Part shown: one piece after another, positions 45,422 through 54,935 of the stretch
How the letters are laid out: each line of letters starts with the position of its first letter
How positions within the stretch are numbered: the first letter of the stretch is position 1
Assembly (NCBI GenBank): GCA_963760435.1
Contig: CAVXDE010000021.1
Span: 1-64,000, forward strand
Source of the DNA: JAFAXD01 sp963760435
GTDB lineage: Bacteria > Pseudomonadota > Alphaproteobacteria > Rhizobiales > Xanthobacteraceae
Direction of reading: 5' to 3'
Length of the DNA stretch: 64,000 nt
The notes under the pieces: model-generated
What the model was told of the DNA's origin: nothing
Databases searched by the model: none
What the model saw: only the letters and a program-made list of their open reading frames with translations
Position numbers and translations under genes: made by a program

Positions 45422-46687
45422 TCAAATCCGGCCGACGGGCTTGGTGCAGGAGCGCCGGAGAGCAGCAAGCGCGTCGGCCAAACCGGACGTCGATAGTTTG
45501 GTCGTACGCTTGTGCGCGTCCGAGCCGTCGCCTTCGATCACTTCGATCGTGGGCCGGGTTGCAACAGCATCGAATAGCTCAGGGTCCTGAGCAACGAGCC
45601 GATCGTCAGTCGTTATGCCGGGATCGACCCAGTCGAACTTCCCAGTCGTTCCTTCGATTGGAAAGTCCAGCCGATTGGGGCCCGAGACGAGGCTGATGCT
45701 GGCGTGGGTCGTCTTTACACCGCGCCCTTCTGTTTCGTCGGAGGCGAGAGCGCGGACGTAATGAACGGTGACCTGCGGCCCATTTCGACAGGTCAGCTAA
45801 ATCATGCTGTTGCGGAACTCGTTGTGCTCGCGGCCCTTGGGCATGGAAAACATTTTCACGACGCTGTCGGCCGTGGACGGCGCGACCGCGGGGAGAAACG
45901 TCCAGGGCGTTTCCTGAAACTCGCGGGGGTCGATGCCGTAATGCGCGATCTCATCGCGCGTCAGAATGCGCACGTGCTCGTGCGGCACTTTCATGAGGGC
46001 GCGAAACAATCCGTCGTCGATCTGCATCGATTGAATGTAGGTGCGAAGCTCCGCATTGGCGGTTTGCAGTCGAGCCCAGCTGGTCAAATCGGCAAGCGGC
46101 GCGGCGATCGGCGGCCCGCCCGTGCGCGCCAGTTTGCTCGAGTGAATGCCGACGCGGGCGCCGGGCGGTACCTGGCGAAACTTGGCCCCGATCAGCGCGT
46201 AGACGCAGGCCGAATTGCAGCCGGCGGTGATGCCGACGAGGCGCGCGTTGAGGATCTGCCCGGAGCGCTTGGCCGTCCGGCAAGCTTGAGCATTCTTGGC
46301 GGCGCAGGCATCCGGAATGGTCCGAGCAACGCCCGCTGTCATCTGATGCTCGCGCAGAAAGCGACCAATGACCATCGCCTCGTCGATGAAGCCGCCCGGC
46401 GACTGGAAATAGACCGGAAGGTTGCGGTTGCCGGCCCGGCCGAGCACCGCACGCAACCGTTCGGGTGCGCCAGCGTCGAAATAGCCCTCCGCGGCGATCC
46501 ATTCGCTGCAGCCGGGGCCGCAGGCATTGGGTGCGCCCTTGGCGAGATAGAACAACAGCGGCGTGTTGTTGAGCTCGTCATATTCCGACGGCGCCCGCTT
46601 GGCCGCGAGCGCCGCGTGAATCTGCAGGCTGGCGACGGCTGCACCGGCTACTACGGCCACAGCCGCCCGAAACGCTCGGTACGTCAT
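45422..46687 (-). pseudogene. ClpP/crotonase-like periplasmic protein (COG3904 type) interrupted by an amber codon
   Basis: The first 297 codons encode a signal peptide (AVAVVAGAAVASLQIHAALA) and a ClpP/crotonase-like core: VYFQSPGGFIDEAMVIGRFLRE, VGITAGCNSACVYALIGAKFRQVPPGARVGIHSS, with a possible catalytic Ser in CNSAC. A TAG stands at 45797-45799. The same frame then continues for 124 codons without a stop (LTCRNGPQVTVHYVRALASD ... TKLSTSGLADALAALRRSC), and this tail fits the extra C-terminal domain of long relatives. So one gene seems cut by a single stop, perhaps a CAG to TAG change. It lies 29 bases upstream of eutB on the same strand. Confidence 0.75.
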
Positions 46688-46834
46688 GGGTCGACCCCCC
46701 GAAACCCGCCATGCAGGCGCGCAATTCGCCACCCCGGCGCGCCCGCAAATCGGACTGGTCGAAGGCAAGATACGCGCTGGAGGGCCGCCCCGCAATCCGG
46801 GAGCGGGGCACCGCTACGCGGAGGGGTTGTCCGT

Positions 46835-48481
46835 TTATACCGCCGCAGCCGGTAGCGGCGGGCGCCCGCGGATCATGTCGCCGGCCTTTTCGGCGATCAT
46901 GATGGTCGGGGCGTTGGTGTTGCCGCCGATGAGCGTCGGCATGATCGAGGCGTCTACGACGCGCAGGCCCTCGACGCCCTGCACGCGCAATTCCGGATCG
47001 ACAACCGCATCCGCGTCTCGCCCCATGCGGCAAGTGCCGACCGGATGAAACACGGTGCCGCAGGTCTTGCGGATATAGTCGCGCAAGGCGTCGTCGCTCT
47101 GCACGTCGGCGCCCGGACGGAACTCGGGACCGCGCACCTTGTCCCAGGCCGGCGCCGCCAACAGGCGCCGGCTGAGCTTGACGCCGCGCAGCAACAACTC
47201 GAGATCATCCGGCTCGGAGAGAAAGCGCGCCTCGATGCGCGGCGCGCTCGCCGGATCAGCGTCGCTGAGCAGGACCTCGCCGCGGCTCTTGGGCCGCAGC
47301 AGCACAGTCACCAGGCCATATCCATGTCCCAAGCCGGTCTGGCCCTCCGGCACCCGGTGCGCCGGCATCAGGATGAACTGAATGTCGGGACGGTCGAGCG
47401 TTGGTTGCGTGCGTACAAATCCGCCGCCATGAAACAGATTGTTGGCGAGGATACCGCGCCGGAACAGAATGTATTGCAGGACATTCCAAGCGCCCCACGG
47501 CACCGTCCGCCAGGAAATTCCGTACGGGATCGTGGTCGGACTGAGGTGCTGAACAACGGAGGCGATGTGATCCTGCAGATTGCGTCCGACGCCCGGGAGA
47601 TCATGCACCACGTCGATGCCGTGGCGCCGGAGTTCGGCGCCGGCACCAATGCCTGAGCGCATCAGGATCAGCGGCGAGGCAACCGTGCCGGCACAAACAA
47701 TTACTTCGCGCCTGGCGTTCAGCACACGGGTTTGCGTACCCACTTGCAATGTCACGCCGGTCGCGCGGCGGCCCGTGAAGGTGACCCGGTCCGCGAGACC
47801 GTTGGTGATCACGGTGAGGTTCTTGCGATCGCGCGCGGGACGCAGAAACGCCGTCGCGGTCGACACCCGGCGGCCGTTGAGGTGCGTCGACTGGCGTCGG
47901 CCAAAACCTTCCTGCTGGGCGCCATTGAAGTCGGAGGTGAGCGGCATTTGCATCGAAGCCGCCGCTTCGCACATCATGTCGACCAGTGGATTATAGCTGT
48001 CGGCATTGCGCACATTCATCAACCCGCCCTTGCCATGGTAGAGCGGATCGCTGTCGCCGAATTCCTCGTTGTTCTCCGATTTCTTGAAATACGGCAGCAC
48101 CTCGCGAAACGACCAGCCAGTATTTCCTGCCGCGGCCCAATCGTCATAGTCGAGGCGATGGCCGCGCATATACACCATGCCGTTGATCGAGCTCGACCCG
48201 CCCAGCACCTTGCCGCGCGGGATGTAGATCGGGCGCTGTGCGGCCTCGTCCTGTTTGGTGGTCCAGTAACGCCAATTGAGCTTGCGATGGTGCATCAGGA
48301 ATCCGATCGCCAGCGGTACATGAATCAAAGGATTGCGGTCGCGCCCGCCCGCCTCGATCAGACAAACGCGGACCGTGGAGTCCTCCGATAACCGATTTGC
48401 CAACACACAGCCGGCGGACCCGGCCCCGACGATGATGTAGTCGAACGTGTCCGGTTGATCCGGCGTGCGCGTGTCTCGCAT
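46835..48481 (-). CDS. GMC-family FAD oxidoreductase (choline/alcohol dehydrogenase type), copy 1
   Basis: A 548-residue flavoprotein. The FAD dinucleotide-binding motif is IIVGAGSAGCVLANRLSED at residues about 15-33; GMC signature 1 region PRGKVLGGSSSINGMVYMRGHRLDYDDWA follows near residue 85. The C-terminus has CGTVFHPVGTCRMG with the catalytic His, and NTNAPTIMIAEKAGDMI. It may oxidise a primary alcohol or choline-like compound; specificity cannot be told. ATG 48481 is the natural start. It is divergent from the second GMC gene, 173 bases apart. Confidence 0.92.
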   Translation of the reverse strand: MRDTRTPDQPDTFDYIIVGAGSAGCVLANRLSEDSTVRVCLIEAGGRDRNPLIHVPLAIGFLMHHRKLNWRYWTTKQDEAAQRPIYIPRGKVLGGSSSINGMVYMRGHRLDYDDWAAAGNTGWSFREVLPYFKKSENNEEFGDSDPLYHGKGGLMNVRNADSYNPLVDMMCEAAASMQMPLTSDFNGAQQEGFGRRQSTHLNGRRVSTATAFLRPARDRKNLTVITNGLADRVTFTGRRATGVTLQVGTQTRVLNARREVIVCAGTVASPLILMRSGIGAGAELRRHGIDVVHDLPGVGRNLQDHIASVVQHLSPTTIPYGISWRTVPWGAWNVLQYILFRRGILANNLFHGGGFVRTQPTLDRPDIQFILMPAHRVPEGQTGLGHGYGLVTVLLRPKSRGEVLLSDADPASAPRIEARFLSEPDDLELLLRGVKLSRRLLAAPAWDKVRGPEFRPGADVQSDDALRDYIRKTCGTVFHPVGTCRMGRDADAVVDPELRVQGVEGLRVVDASIMPTLIGGNTNAPTIMIAEKAGDMIRGRPPLPAAAV

Positions 48482-48654
48482 GATGGACGTTCCCTTCCCA
48501 ATCAGCCGTAACAGAAGCTGGTTTGGCGAGACCTCGCAAGTGGACGGGCGCCACAAGCCCTTTTCGCAAGGCTGCAATGACCGGGAGAGCGATCGTCTTG
48601 AGGCGCTGTTGCGGCTCCTTTATCGTTGCGCGAGGCAACAATGAAGAAATCGGG

Positions 48655-50322
48655 ATGGACACGCGCACGCAGCCACATGCTGGCAAGACCGCCGAAACAA
48701 TACCTGCCGATTACGTAATCGTCGGTGCGGGCTCCGCCGGCTGCGTGCTGGCGAGCCGATTGAGCGAGGACACGGGAGCGCGTGTGCTGCTGATCGAGGC
48801 TGGCCCGCCCGATACCAGCCCGCTCATTCACGTTCCGGCCGGCATGATCAAGCTGATGCGCCACCCGCGCCTCAACTGGAACTTCTTTGCCGAGCCGGAG
48901 CCGGGCACGGCGGGCCGCGCCCTGCATTGGCCGCGTGGAAAGGTGCTGGGCGGAAGCTCTTCGATCAACGGCATGCTCTACGTGCGCGGCAACCCGCGCG
49001 ACTATGACCGTTGGGCGCAAATGGGCTGCAGCGGCTGGAGCTATGAGGACGTCCTGCCATTCTTCAAACAATCCGAGGCTTACACGGGCAGCGGCGGCGA
49101 TGATCGCTTGCGCGGTCGCAGCGGGCCGATGGCGGTCGAGGAATATCGCACTGTGCTCCCGGCGACCCACGCATTCGTGCGCGCCGCGGAGGAAGCCGGC
49201 ATCCCGCGCACGGCGGATTACAACGGCGCGATGCAGGAAGGCGTCGGCTACTCTCAAAACAGCCGGCGCGTTCGGTTTCGCGCCTCGACGGCGCGCGCGT
49301 TCCTGGCCCCGGCGCGGCGACGCGCAAATCTGCGGGTCGAGACTGATGCGCTGGTCTGCGGCCTCACCTTCGAGGGCAAGCGCTGTACCGGCGTTGAATT
49401 CCGCCGCGGCGATCGCGCTTATGTCGCCGTCGCCGCACGCGAGGTGATCGTCTGCGGTGGTGCGATCGGCAGTCCGCATCTCCTGCAGATATCCGGTATC
49501 GGCGCCCCCGCGCATTTGCGCGAGATCGGGATTGGCGTGGTGCACGCGAGCCCGAATGTCGGACAGAACCTCTCCGACCACTACGCAGCGCTGATCGTGC
49601 ACCGGCTGCGCGACCTCGTCTCAGTCAATCAGCTCGCACGCGGCGCGCCGCTGCTGCTCGAAGGGGTGCGTTATCTCATCACCGGACGCGGCGCCTTCAC
49701 GTTCGGCGTCACCACGGCGATCGTGTTCGCCAAATCGCGCGACGGGCTTGAGAGCCCGGACCTGCAGCTCTCGTTCACCCCGATGAGCCGCGCGCCGGAC
49801 CGCCACGGCTTCGACTCGCTGGAACGCGAGCCCGGCGCTTCGATCGCGGTCTGTGTGGCGCAGCCGGAAAGCCGCGGCAGCATCCTGGCCCGCTCGGCCG
49901 ATCCGACCCAATATCCGGCGATCCGCCCGAACTACATGTCCGCGCAACGCGACGTCGACGCGATGGTCACGGGATTGCGGCTCGCGCGTCGCATCTTCGC
50001 CGCGCCGTCCTGGATGGCCCACAGCAAGGGCGAAGTCAGGCCCAGCCCCAAGGCCGACACTGACGCGGAGCTTGCGGACTACGCGCGGGCCAGCGCCGGG
50101 AGCGTGTTCCACCCCGTCGGCACCTGCCGCATGGGCGGCGACGATCTGTCCGTGGTGGATTCCCGATTGCGCGTGCGCGGCGTCGCCGGACTGCGCGTGA
50201 TCGATGCGTCGATCATGCCGATGGTCACCACCGGCAATACCAACGCGCCAACGATCATGATCGCCGAAAAGGGCGCGCGCATGATCCGCGAGGACGCAAG
50301 CAATAGCCACCGCGCCAGCTGA
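48655..50322 (+). CDS. GMC-family FAD oxidoreductase, copy 2
   Basis: A 555-residue paralogue of the divergent GMC gene: VIVGAGSAGCVLASRLSED, PRGKVLGGSSSINGMLYVRGNPRDYDRWA, SAGSVFHPVGTCRMGGDD with the catalytic His, and NTNAPTIMIAEKGARMI. ATG 48655 is chosen because upstream in-frame sequence is not conserved. The two genes face away from one another and may share control; they differ enough in the middle to act on different alcohols. Confidence 0.92.
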   Translation: MDTRTQPHAGKTAETIPADYVIVGAGSAGCVLASRLSEDTGARVLLIEAGPPDTSPLIHVPAGMIKLMRHPRLNWNFFAEPEPGTAGRALHWPRGKVLGGSSSINGMLYVRGNPRDYDRWAQMGCSGWSYEDVLPFFKQSEAYTGSGGDDRLRGRSGPMAVEEYRTVLPATHAFVRAAEEAGIPRTADYNGAMQEGVGYSQNSRRVRFRASTARAFLAPARRRANLRVETDALVCGLTFEGKRCTGVEFRRGDRAYVAVAAREVIVCGGAIGSPHLLQISGIGAPAHLREIGIGVVHASPNVGQNLSDHYAALIVHRLRDLVSVNQLARGAPLLLEGVRYLITGRGAFTFGVTTAIVFAKSRDGLESPDLQLSFTPMSRAPDRHGFDSLEREPGASIAVCVAQPESRGSILARSADPTQYPAIRPNYMSAQRDVDAMVTGLRLARRIFAAPSWMAHSKGEVRPSPKADTDAELADYARASAGSVFHPVGTCRMGGDDLSVVDSRLRVRGVAGLRVIDASIMPMVTTGNTNAPTIMIAEKGARMIREDASNSHRAS

Positions 50323-50340
50323 CAGGCGCGGCTAGCGAAC

Positions 50341-51561
50341 CTACGCCGAGGGCATCCGGTCCGAAAGCCGGGACGCTGAGGCGACGTCATATTCATAAAA
50401 CTCAGCGAGCTTAAGCCCGGTCTTGTCGCCCCCCACTTGATGCTGGAAGGCGAGTCTGATGTTCCGTCTGATCTGCGCCCATTTCGAGGTGAGATGCATT
50501 TCCTTGCCGCGCGCACGCGCTTCCAGAACGGCCCGGCGCGTACGGGGCAATCGCAGGCGTTCATACTGGCGGAGCGCTCCGTTCAGATCGTTGGGCAACT
50601 GCGCGACCACTTCGGCCAGCGCGTAGCCGTCTTCGATCGCCATACAGGCGCCCTGCCCGATGTGCGGCAGCATGGCGTGGGCGGAGTTGCCGAGCAGCGT
50701 GACGCGGCCCTTCGTCCATCGATCAAGCGGCTCCCGGTCATAGAGTGCCCATTTGTAGTAGCGCTCGGAAGCGCCCAACAATTGGAGCAAGGGCGGATGC
50801 CAGCCAGCAAAGGTTCGCAACACCTCTGCACGATCGCACTCTTGCGTCCAGGATTCTCCGGTCCACGAATTTGTTTCGACGTGCGCGACAAAATTCACCA
50901 CCTTGCCGCCCCGGACCATGAAGTGAATAACGTGACTGCGCGGCCCCATATAGAGCGTGAGATCGGTTGAGATCAGGCCTGGCGGAAAGGCGTCCAATGG
51001 CACCAAGCCGCGCCAGCACACCGATCCGGTAAAGCGTGGCGATTCGTCGCCAAACAAACTGCGCCGTACCGCAGAACGAATGCCGTCCGCGCCGACAAGA
51101 ATATCTGCCTCCGCTACGGAGCCATCGGCGAAATAAGCTCGCCCTTTGGTTTCGTCGGCCTCGGCGCGGACGCACTGCATCCCGAGCCGGAACACGCCTT
51201 CTGGTAATTGCCGTCGCAATATATCGACCAGGTCCGCGCGGTGCATCGACAGGTACGGCGCGCCGAATTCCTTCTCGTAGACGCCTTTGCGAAACACCTT
51301 GGAGACAATATCGCCGGTGTTCCAATTGCGAACGAGCTGGTGGTCCAATTCGAAGCCGATCTCGGCTATCGGCGCGGAGAGACCCAATGCCCGTAGCGCT
51401 TTAATGGCATTGGGAGATAAGGAAACACCTGCACCAATCTCAGTGATGTGCTGCGATTGCTCATAGACCTTCACATCTATTCCATGACGGTGCATGGCAA
51501 CGGCCGCGGCGAGGCCGCCGATGCCTCCCCCAATGATCGCAACTCTGGGGCCTTGTGCCAT
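50341..51561 (-). CDS. FAD-dependent aromatic-ring monooxygenase (salicylate/3-hydroxybenzoate hydroxylase type)
   Basis: A 406-residue class-A flavoprotein monooxygenase. It has the N-terminal GxGxxG (VAIIGGGIGGLAAAVAMHRHG), the DG motif (DILVGADGIRSAVRRSLFG) and the GD-like motif near residue 285 (GRVTLLGNSAHAMLPHIGQGACMAIEDGYALAE), where the usual Asp is Asn. NAD(P)H-driven hydroxylation of an aromatic acid is likely. ATG 51561 gives the family N-terminus. Its stop is 19 bases from the convergent GMC gene. Confidence 0.9.
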   Translation of the reverse strand: MAQGPRVAIIGGGIGGLAAAVAMHRHGIDVKVYEQSQHITEIGAGVSLSPNAIKALRALGLSAPIAEIGFELDHQLVRNWNTGDIVSKVFRKGVYEKEFGAPYLSMHRADLVDILRRQLPEGVFRLGMQCVRAEADETKGRAYFADGSVAEADILVGADGIRSAVRRSLFGDESPRFTGSVCWRGLVPLDAFPPGLISTDLTLYMGPRSHVIHFMVRGGKVVNFVAHVETNSWTGESWTQECDRAEVLRTFAGWHPPLLQLLGASERYYKWALYDREPLDRWTKGRVTLLGNSAHAMLPHIGQGACMAIEDGYALAEVVAQLPNDLNGALRQYERLRLPRTRRAVLEARARGKEMHLTSKWAQIRRNIRLAFQHQVGGDKTGLKLAEFYEYDVASASRLSDRMPSA

Positions 51562-51721
51562 CGGATTTCTATCGTCTCCCACGAGAGCGGCTAATCCATA
51601 AGTAGACCAACTAATTTTGGCGTTCAGAGCGTGGGAACGCAACAGTGCCGGGGAGCGCAAATGGCAATGCGAATTGTCTATCGCGAACCAGCACCGAGAC
51701 TCTATCAGGGATTTCGGCGTA

Positions 51722-51943
51722 TCACCCGGTCGGGCTGATGTACCTGTGGAATGCCCGGGCCATCCAGATTAGCACGGCGCCAAACGCCAATAGGCTTCCA
51801 GGCGGCACGATCGCAGTCATCGCATATACCCATGGCACGGAGCCATCTATCGGCTCCGTGATTGCCACCCAGGCGACGATCGCAAGCCACCCAGTCGCAA
51901 GAATGATCCACGTCCAGACCGCTGTTTGTGCTGCTGTGCGCAT
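51722..51943 (-). CDS. Small two-helix membrane protein, unknown
   Basis: 73 residues with two hydrophobic stretches (TWIILATGWLAIVAWVAI and IVPPGSLLAFGAVLIWMARAF). The frame is open further upstream to 52075, but that part lacks membrane character. No family is recognised. Confidence 0.58.
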   Translation of the reverse strand: MRTAAQTAVWTWIILATGWLAIVAWVAITEPIDGSVPWVYAMTAIVPPGSLLAFGAVLIWMARAFHRYISPTG

Positions 51944-52345
51944 GTTTGTTCTGGCGGTGTTGCGGAGCCTCACCGTGAGGCTGATCGCATCACCTAACGG
52001 GCGCAAGCGGAAAGTTGTCGATGCCGTCGCTTTATTTGTAACTGTTGCCGATTGGCATCGTTGGCGCGTGTGCATTTCGCGCTCGCATGGGTGCGATATA
52101 TCGGAAACCCTGGCTCAATCCCGTATTGGAAATCGAACGTCCCCTGTGACGTGGGAATGTCAGGAGAGGACAAGGGCGTTCTGCAACCGCAGTTCGTTCC
52201 CGCGTGCGATAGACAGCATGCCCGAGCGGGATCTCAGCGAACTTGCCGCGCAAGGACTAGAACTCCTCCTTCGAGGCGGGAGCGAATGCGTGCGGGAGCC
52301 CAAATCGAGGTAACTCTCCACCATGGGCGGGTTTTGCCCCAGAAA
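51944..52345. other. Intergenic stretch with no supported gene
   Basis: Frames here are short, rich in rare residues and without motifs. I see no RNA gene or clear repeat. Confidence 0.5.
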
Positions 52346-52627
52346 CTACGGCGCCGGGACCTCGATCGCGGTGCTTTGCCCCTCTTCCGCATCAAACACC
52401 GACACATACAGAATTGGAAATCGGCTCTTAATTGCCAAGCCTGCTTCTTCGGCGGCCTCACGAGTCAGATATGATCCCTTCGTCTGCCGGTCGACCTGCA
52501 ACCGAAACCGTCCCTTCTCCGGGGGCTTGCGCCGTCCAAACAGTTGTTCGCTCACCTCGAGTTCGACCGCGTCGGGGGTCGTGAGTTGGGGCACCGTTGG
52601 CGGTGTTACCTCGCCTCGCCTTGCCAT
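52346..52627 (-). CDS. Conserved-looking small hypothetical protein
   Basis: 93 residues: a Pro/Thr-rich head (TPPTVPQLTTPDAVELEVSE) then RFRLQVDRQTKGSYLTREAAEEAGLAIKSRFPILYVSVFDAEEG, which looks like a compact alpha/beta fold with normal coding composition. No known family. It follows the bS21 gene on the same strand by 24 bases and may be co-transcribed with it. Confidence 0.68.
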   Translation of the reverse strand: MARRGEVTPPTVPQLTTPDAVELEVSEQLFGRRKPPEKGRFRLQVDRQTKGSYLTREAAEEAGLAIKSRFPILYVSVFDAEEGQSTAIEVPAP

Positions 52628-52651
52628 TCCTAGCGCTCCTATTTTGGCTGA

Positions 52652-52924
52652 CTATCGACCGCGGTGCTCGCCGGGCCGGCCTCGGAGGCCTCCGGTCACA
52701 ACTTTTTTCTTCGGCGCCGGCAGCAGGCCTTCACGCTGCGCCTGTTTACGTTTGAGTTTGCGCATCCGCCGAATCGCCTCACTCTTTTCGCGCGCTGACC
52801 GTTCCGAGGGCTTTTCATAAAAGCGCCTGCGCTTCATTTCGCGGAAAACGCCTTCACGCTGCAGTCTTCTCTTCAAGACCTTGAGCGCTTGATCCACATT
52901 GTTGTCGCGAACAAACACCTGCAA
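52652..52924 (-). CDS. rpsU: Ribosomal protein bS21
   Basis: Small-subunit ribosomal protein S21, which helps 30S subunits bind mRNA. The sequence QVFVRDNNVDQALKVLKRRLQREGVFREMKRRRFYEKPSERSARE is diagnostic, followed by a basic tail (RRMRKLKRKQAQREG). About 90 residues, longer than the 70 of enteric S21, as usual in alphaproteobacteria. TTG 52924 gives the family N-terminus and has AGAAGGA upstream; ATG 52948 would add eight residues. A non-ATG start for a ribosomal protein is unusual. It stands apart from other ribosomal genes, as accessory bS21 copies often do. Confidence 0.9.
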   Translation of the reverse strand: MQVFVRDNNVDQALKVLKRRLQREGVFREMKRRRFYEKPSERSAREKSEAIRRMRKLKRKQAQREGLLPAPKKKVVTGGLRGRPGEHRGR

Positions 52925-53587
52925 AAAATTATTCCTTCTCTGGAGCATGTGGGTAGGAACTTCAGTGGTCTTCGAGGCGCGCTTTGCCGACGGGCCGTTC
53001 GAGAGCGTATCAGAGCCCTGGCAATCTCTTTTCGGCTAGGGCGCGAGTAGTCGCTTCGGCACACCCGAGATCATGGAAGGAGTTCGGTAGAAAATCTTTC
53101 GCTCAACGGATCAGCGGCCCGCGCGTCGTCGCATGCTCCGCATCCGCATGGCAAAGGACACCCCGGGTGATCTGGGCTGTCGGTGAGAACCAGGGGCGAG
53201 CCAGAAACCGTTCGATGATGATCCGTACACGCGCTCGCCAGGACCCTTAAATGATCGCACTTTATCATATGGTGCAACCATGTGTTCGTTTCAAGGCGCT
53301 TTTCCGCACGCATGTGCGCTCGCCGCAACGAGCGAGGATGCAGCCCACCGACCGCAAGCGCTCGCCAATTTTGGTACCCCACTCGTGCAACAAACAGCTT
53401 CGATTACATCTTCAGAACGGCTGCCGCCGCATTTCGGATCTCCTTTCGCGCCCTGGCATCCAAATTAGCTCGCAATTGACGCGCAAGTGGCGCACGATGT
53501 GGGATCATCGGCTATGGTCTGATCCCAGGCGCCGGTGGCTGAGAGAGGCGCGCGCTCCCGCCTGCATGTCAGAGTCAAGGAGCTCCA
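52925..53587. other. Long intergenic region with no supported gene
   Basis: About 660 bases. All open frames have shadow-like composition (runs of Arg, Ser, Cys) and no motif. No tRNA, terminator or repeat was recognised. It presumably includes promoters of the flanking divergent genes. Confidence 0.5.
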
Positions 53588-53911
53588 ATGCCCTCAATGC
53601 TTTCCCACCTATATAAGTCTGAAAAGTGCGAAACCTCTGATCAACATCTCGAAGCTGATACGAGCGCGGAAGCTCATCTCGTGGAGAAAGAGTTTACCGT
53701 GCACTGGGTTGCTCATCGTTGGGAAACTCAGCCCGTCGCGATCGAGCGTACCACCGATCAGGGCTTGGACAAACTTGTCGAAACCTGCCAGGGACGATTT
53801 CCGGAGCTCAGGCGGAAGTACCCCGGCTCGCCTCCCGACGGCTTTCTCGTGATCGACAATGATGGGAACGAAGTGCGACGCTGGTTCGAGACGGTTCGGT
53901 CCAAGGAGTAA
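53588..53911 (+). CDS. Small hypothetical protein
   Basis: 107 residues, soluble and acidic, with EFTVHWVAHRWETQPVAIERTTDQGLDKLVETCQGRFPELR and GFLVIDNDGNEVRRWFETV. The composition is protein-like and the C-terminal half looks like a beta-alpha-beta unit. Family unknown. The start at 53588 follows GGAGCTCCA. Confidence 0.62.
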   Translation: MPSMLSHLYKSEKCETSDQHLEADTSAEAHLVEKEFTVHWVAHRWETQPVAIERTTDQGLDKLVETCQGRFPELRRKYPGSPPDGFLVIDNDGNEVRRWFETVRSKE

Positions 53912-54190
53912 GACTGCGATCAGAGGTTGGCCGCAGCCGATTTGAGCTACACTCGCGCAGAGGGCGCAGCCGGTCGAAGGCTACGCCCTGATTGCATCCG
54001 ACCAACCGGATTGGGCTGTTTGGTCAGCGAGAAGGTCAGACAAAACCAATCAACGAGCCGCAAGGTAGTTCCCGCCTTGATGCGGTGTATTGCTCGACAC
54101 TTTCTATGTCAGTATCCGTTCAAACATACTTATTAGTGCGATCCAGGGAATGCTAGCGAGCGCAACCCATTAGTGATATCAGAGCAAGAT

Positions 54191-54382
54191 ATGACACATC
54201 AATTCCGTACTGGCCAGTCCGTGCGCCTGCGCTCGAGTATTCGGACGCGGTCAGCCGCTGGTGGCGACTACACGGTTCTCCGGGAACTTCCGGAGAACGG
54301 CGGGGAAACGCAATACCGTATCAAGAGCGGCCGTGAGGCGCACGAGCGCGTCGTGAATGAAAGCGACTTGGAACCAGTCTGA
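54191..54382 (+). CDS. Small conserved hypothetical protein (SH3-like strand pattern)
   Basis: 63 residues: FRTGQSVRLRSSIRTRSAAGGDYTVLRELPENGGETQYRIKS then AHERVVNESDLEPV. Short homologues of this pattern (YxVLRxLPxxxGExQYRIKS...HERVVxES) are frequent in Bradyrhizobium-like genomes as uncharacterised proteins. The alternating strands resemble a small beta-barrel. ATG 54191 is preferred over 54173. Confidence 0.75.
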   Translation: MTHQFRTGQSVRLRSSIRTRSAAGGDYTVLRELPENGGETQYRIKSGREAHERVVNESDLEPV

Positions 54383-54935
54383 GCTAATACCGCAGAGAGT
54401 GCCGCCCGCGTCTGACAAACCCAGTAAGCGGGACGCTAACTTAGTGATGGCCGCGGAAAAGCTTGCCGCCAAGCGACACAGTCTTTTCACCGCCTTCTCA
54501 GGCGAGAGCGAAACAGGATCAGAATCCGTACTTGGCGATTGCAACCACGGTCGCGACAGCAGCAAGCGCAACAATAAATTCGACCGCCAAGTGCCGAACG
54601 TGCCGAATTGTAAACTGACAGATGCTCATGAGCTGAACCCCACAATCTGCTCAAGACGTTCTGCTCAAGACGTTTCCCCACATACATGGTAGACCTTCTC
54701 AAAGGTTGCGGCAACCCCTCCATCCAAAGCATGGCCGATCGTACGAACGCCGGTATCGACAGCAATCCGGGCTCGTGACCGGTCGCTGGCGCATCGGTTT
54801 ACTCGTCAGCTCAAATATCAATCCACGGCGTAACAGAGATCCACGCCGGAGCACCTGATTAGGAGAGCGAACCCAAGTGCGCTATGTTGGTCCGGTGGAT
54901 ACGATGCCAATACATACGGAGGATAGGCAAGGAAC
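54383..54935. other. Intergenic region, one candidate small membrane peptide
   Basis: Apart from the minus-strand 36-residue frame listed separately, no supported gene, RNA or repeat was found in these 550 bases. Confidence 0.45.
54519..54629 (-). CDS. Candidate 36-residue single-helix membrane peptide
   Basis: The frame gives a basic head (MSICQFTIRHVRH) and one hydrophobic helix (LAVEFIVALAAVATVVAIA) ending KYGF. This is the layout of many small membrane proteins. The ribosome site is weak (GGGG about 10 bases upstream), so it may be chance. Confidence 0.4.
   Translation of the reverse strand: MSICQFTIRHVRHLAVEFIVALAAVATVVAIAKYGF

Noticed and set aside
43887..45590. Large plus-strand frame opposite eutB
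   Set aside because: It is the antisense shadow of eutB; composition is rich in Arg, Ser and Gln with no motif.
52217..52313. 31-residue plus-strand peptide (MPERDLSELAAQG...)
   Set aside because: It is short, lacks a clear ribosome site and overlaps no recognised feature; evidence is too weak to call.
53251..53616. 121-codon plus-strand frame
   Set aside because: No motif, no ribosome site and shadow-like composition rich in Arg, Ser and Cys.
54357..54692. 111-codon frame overlapping the end of the 63-residue gene
   Set aside because: Overlaps the better-supported small gene out of frame and shows no protein-like pattern.
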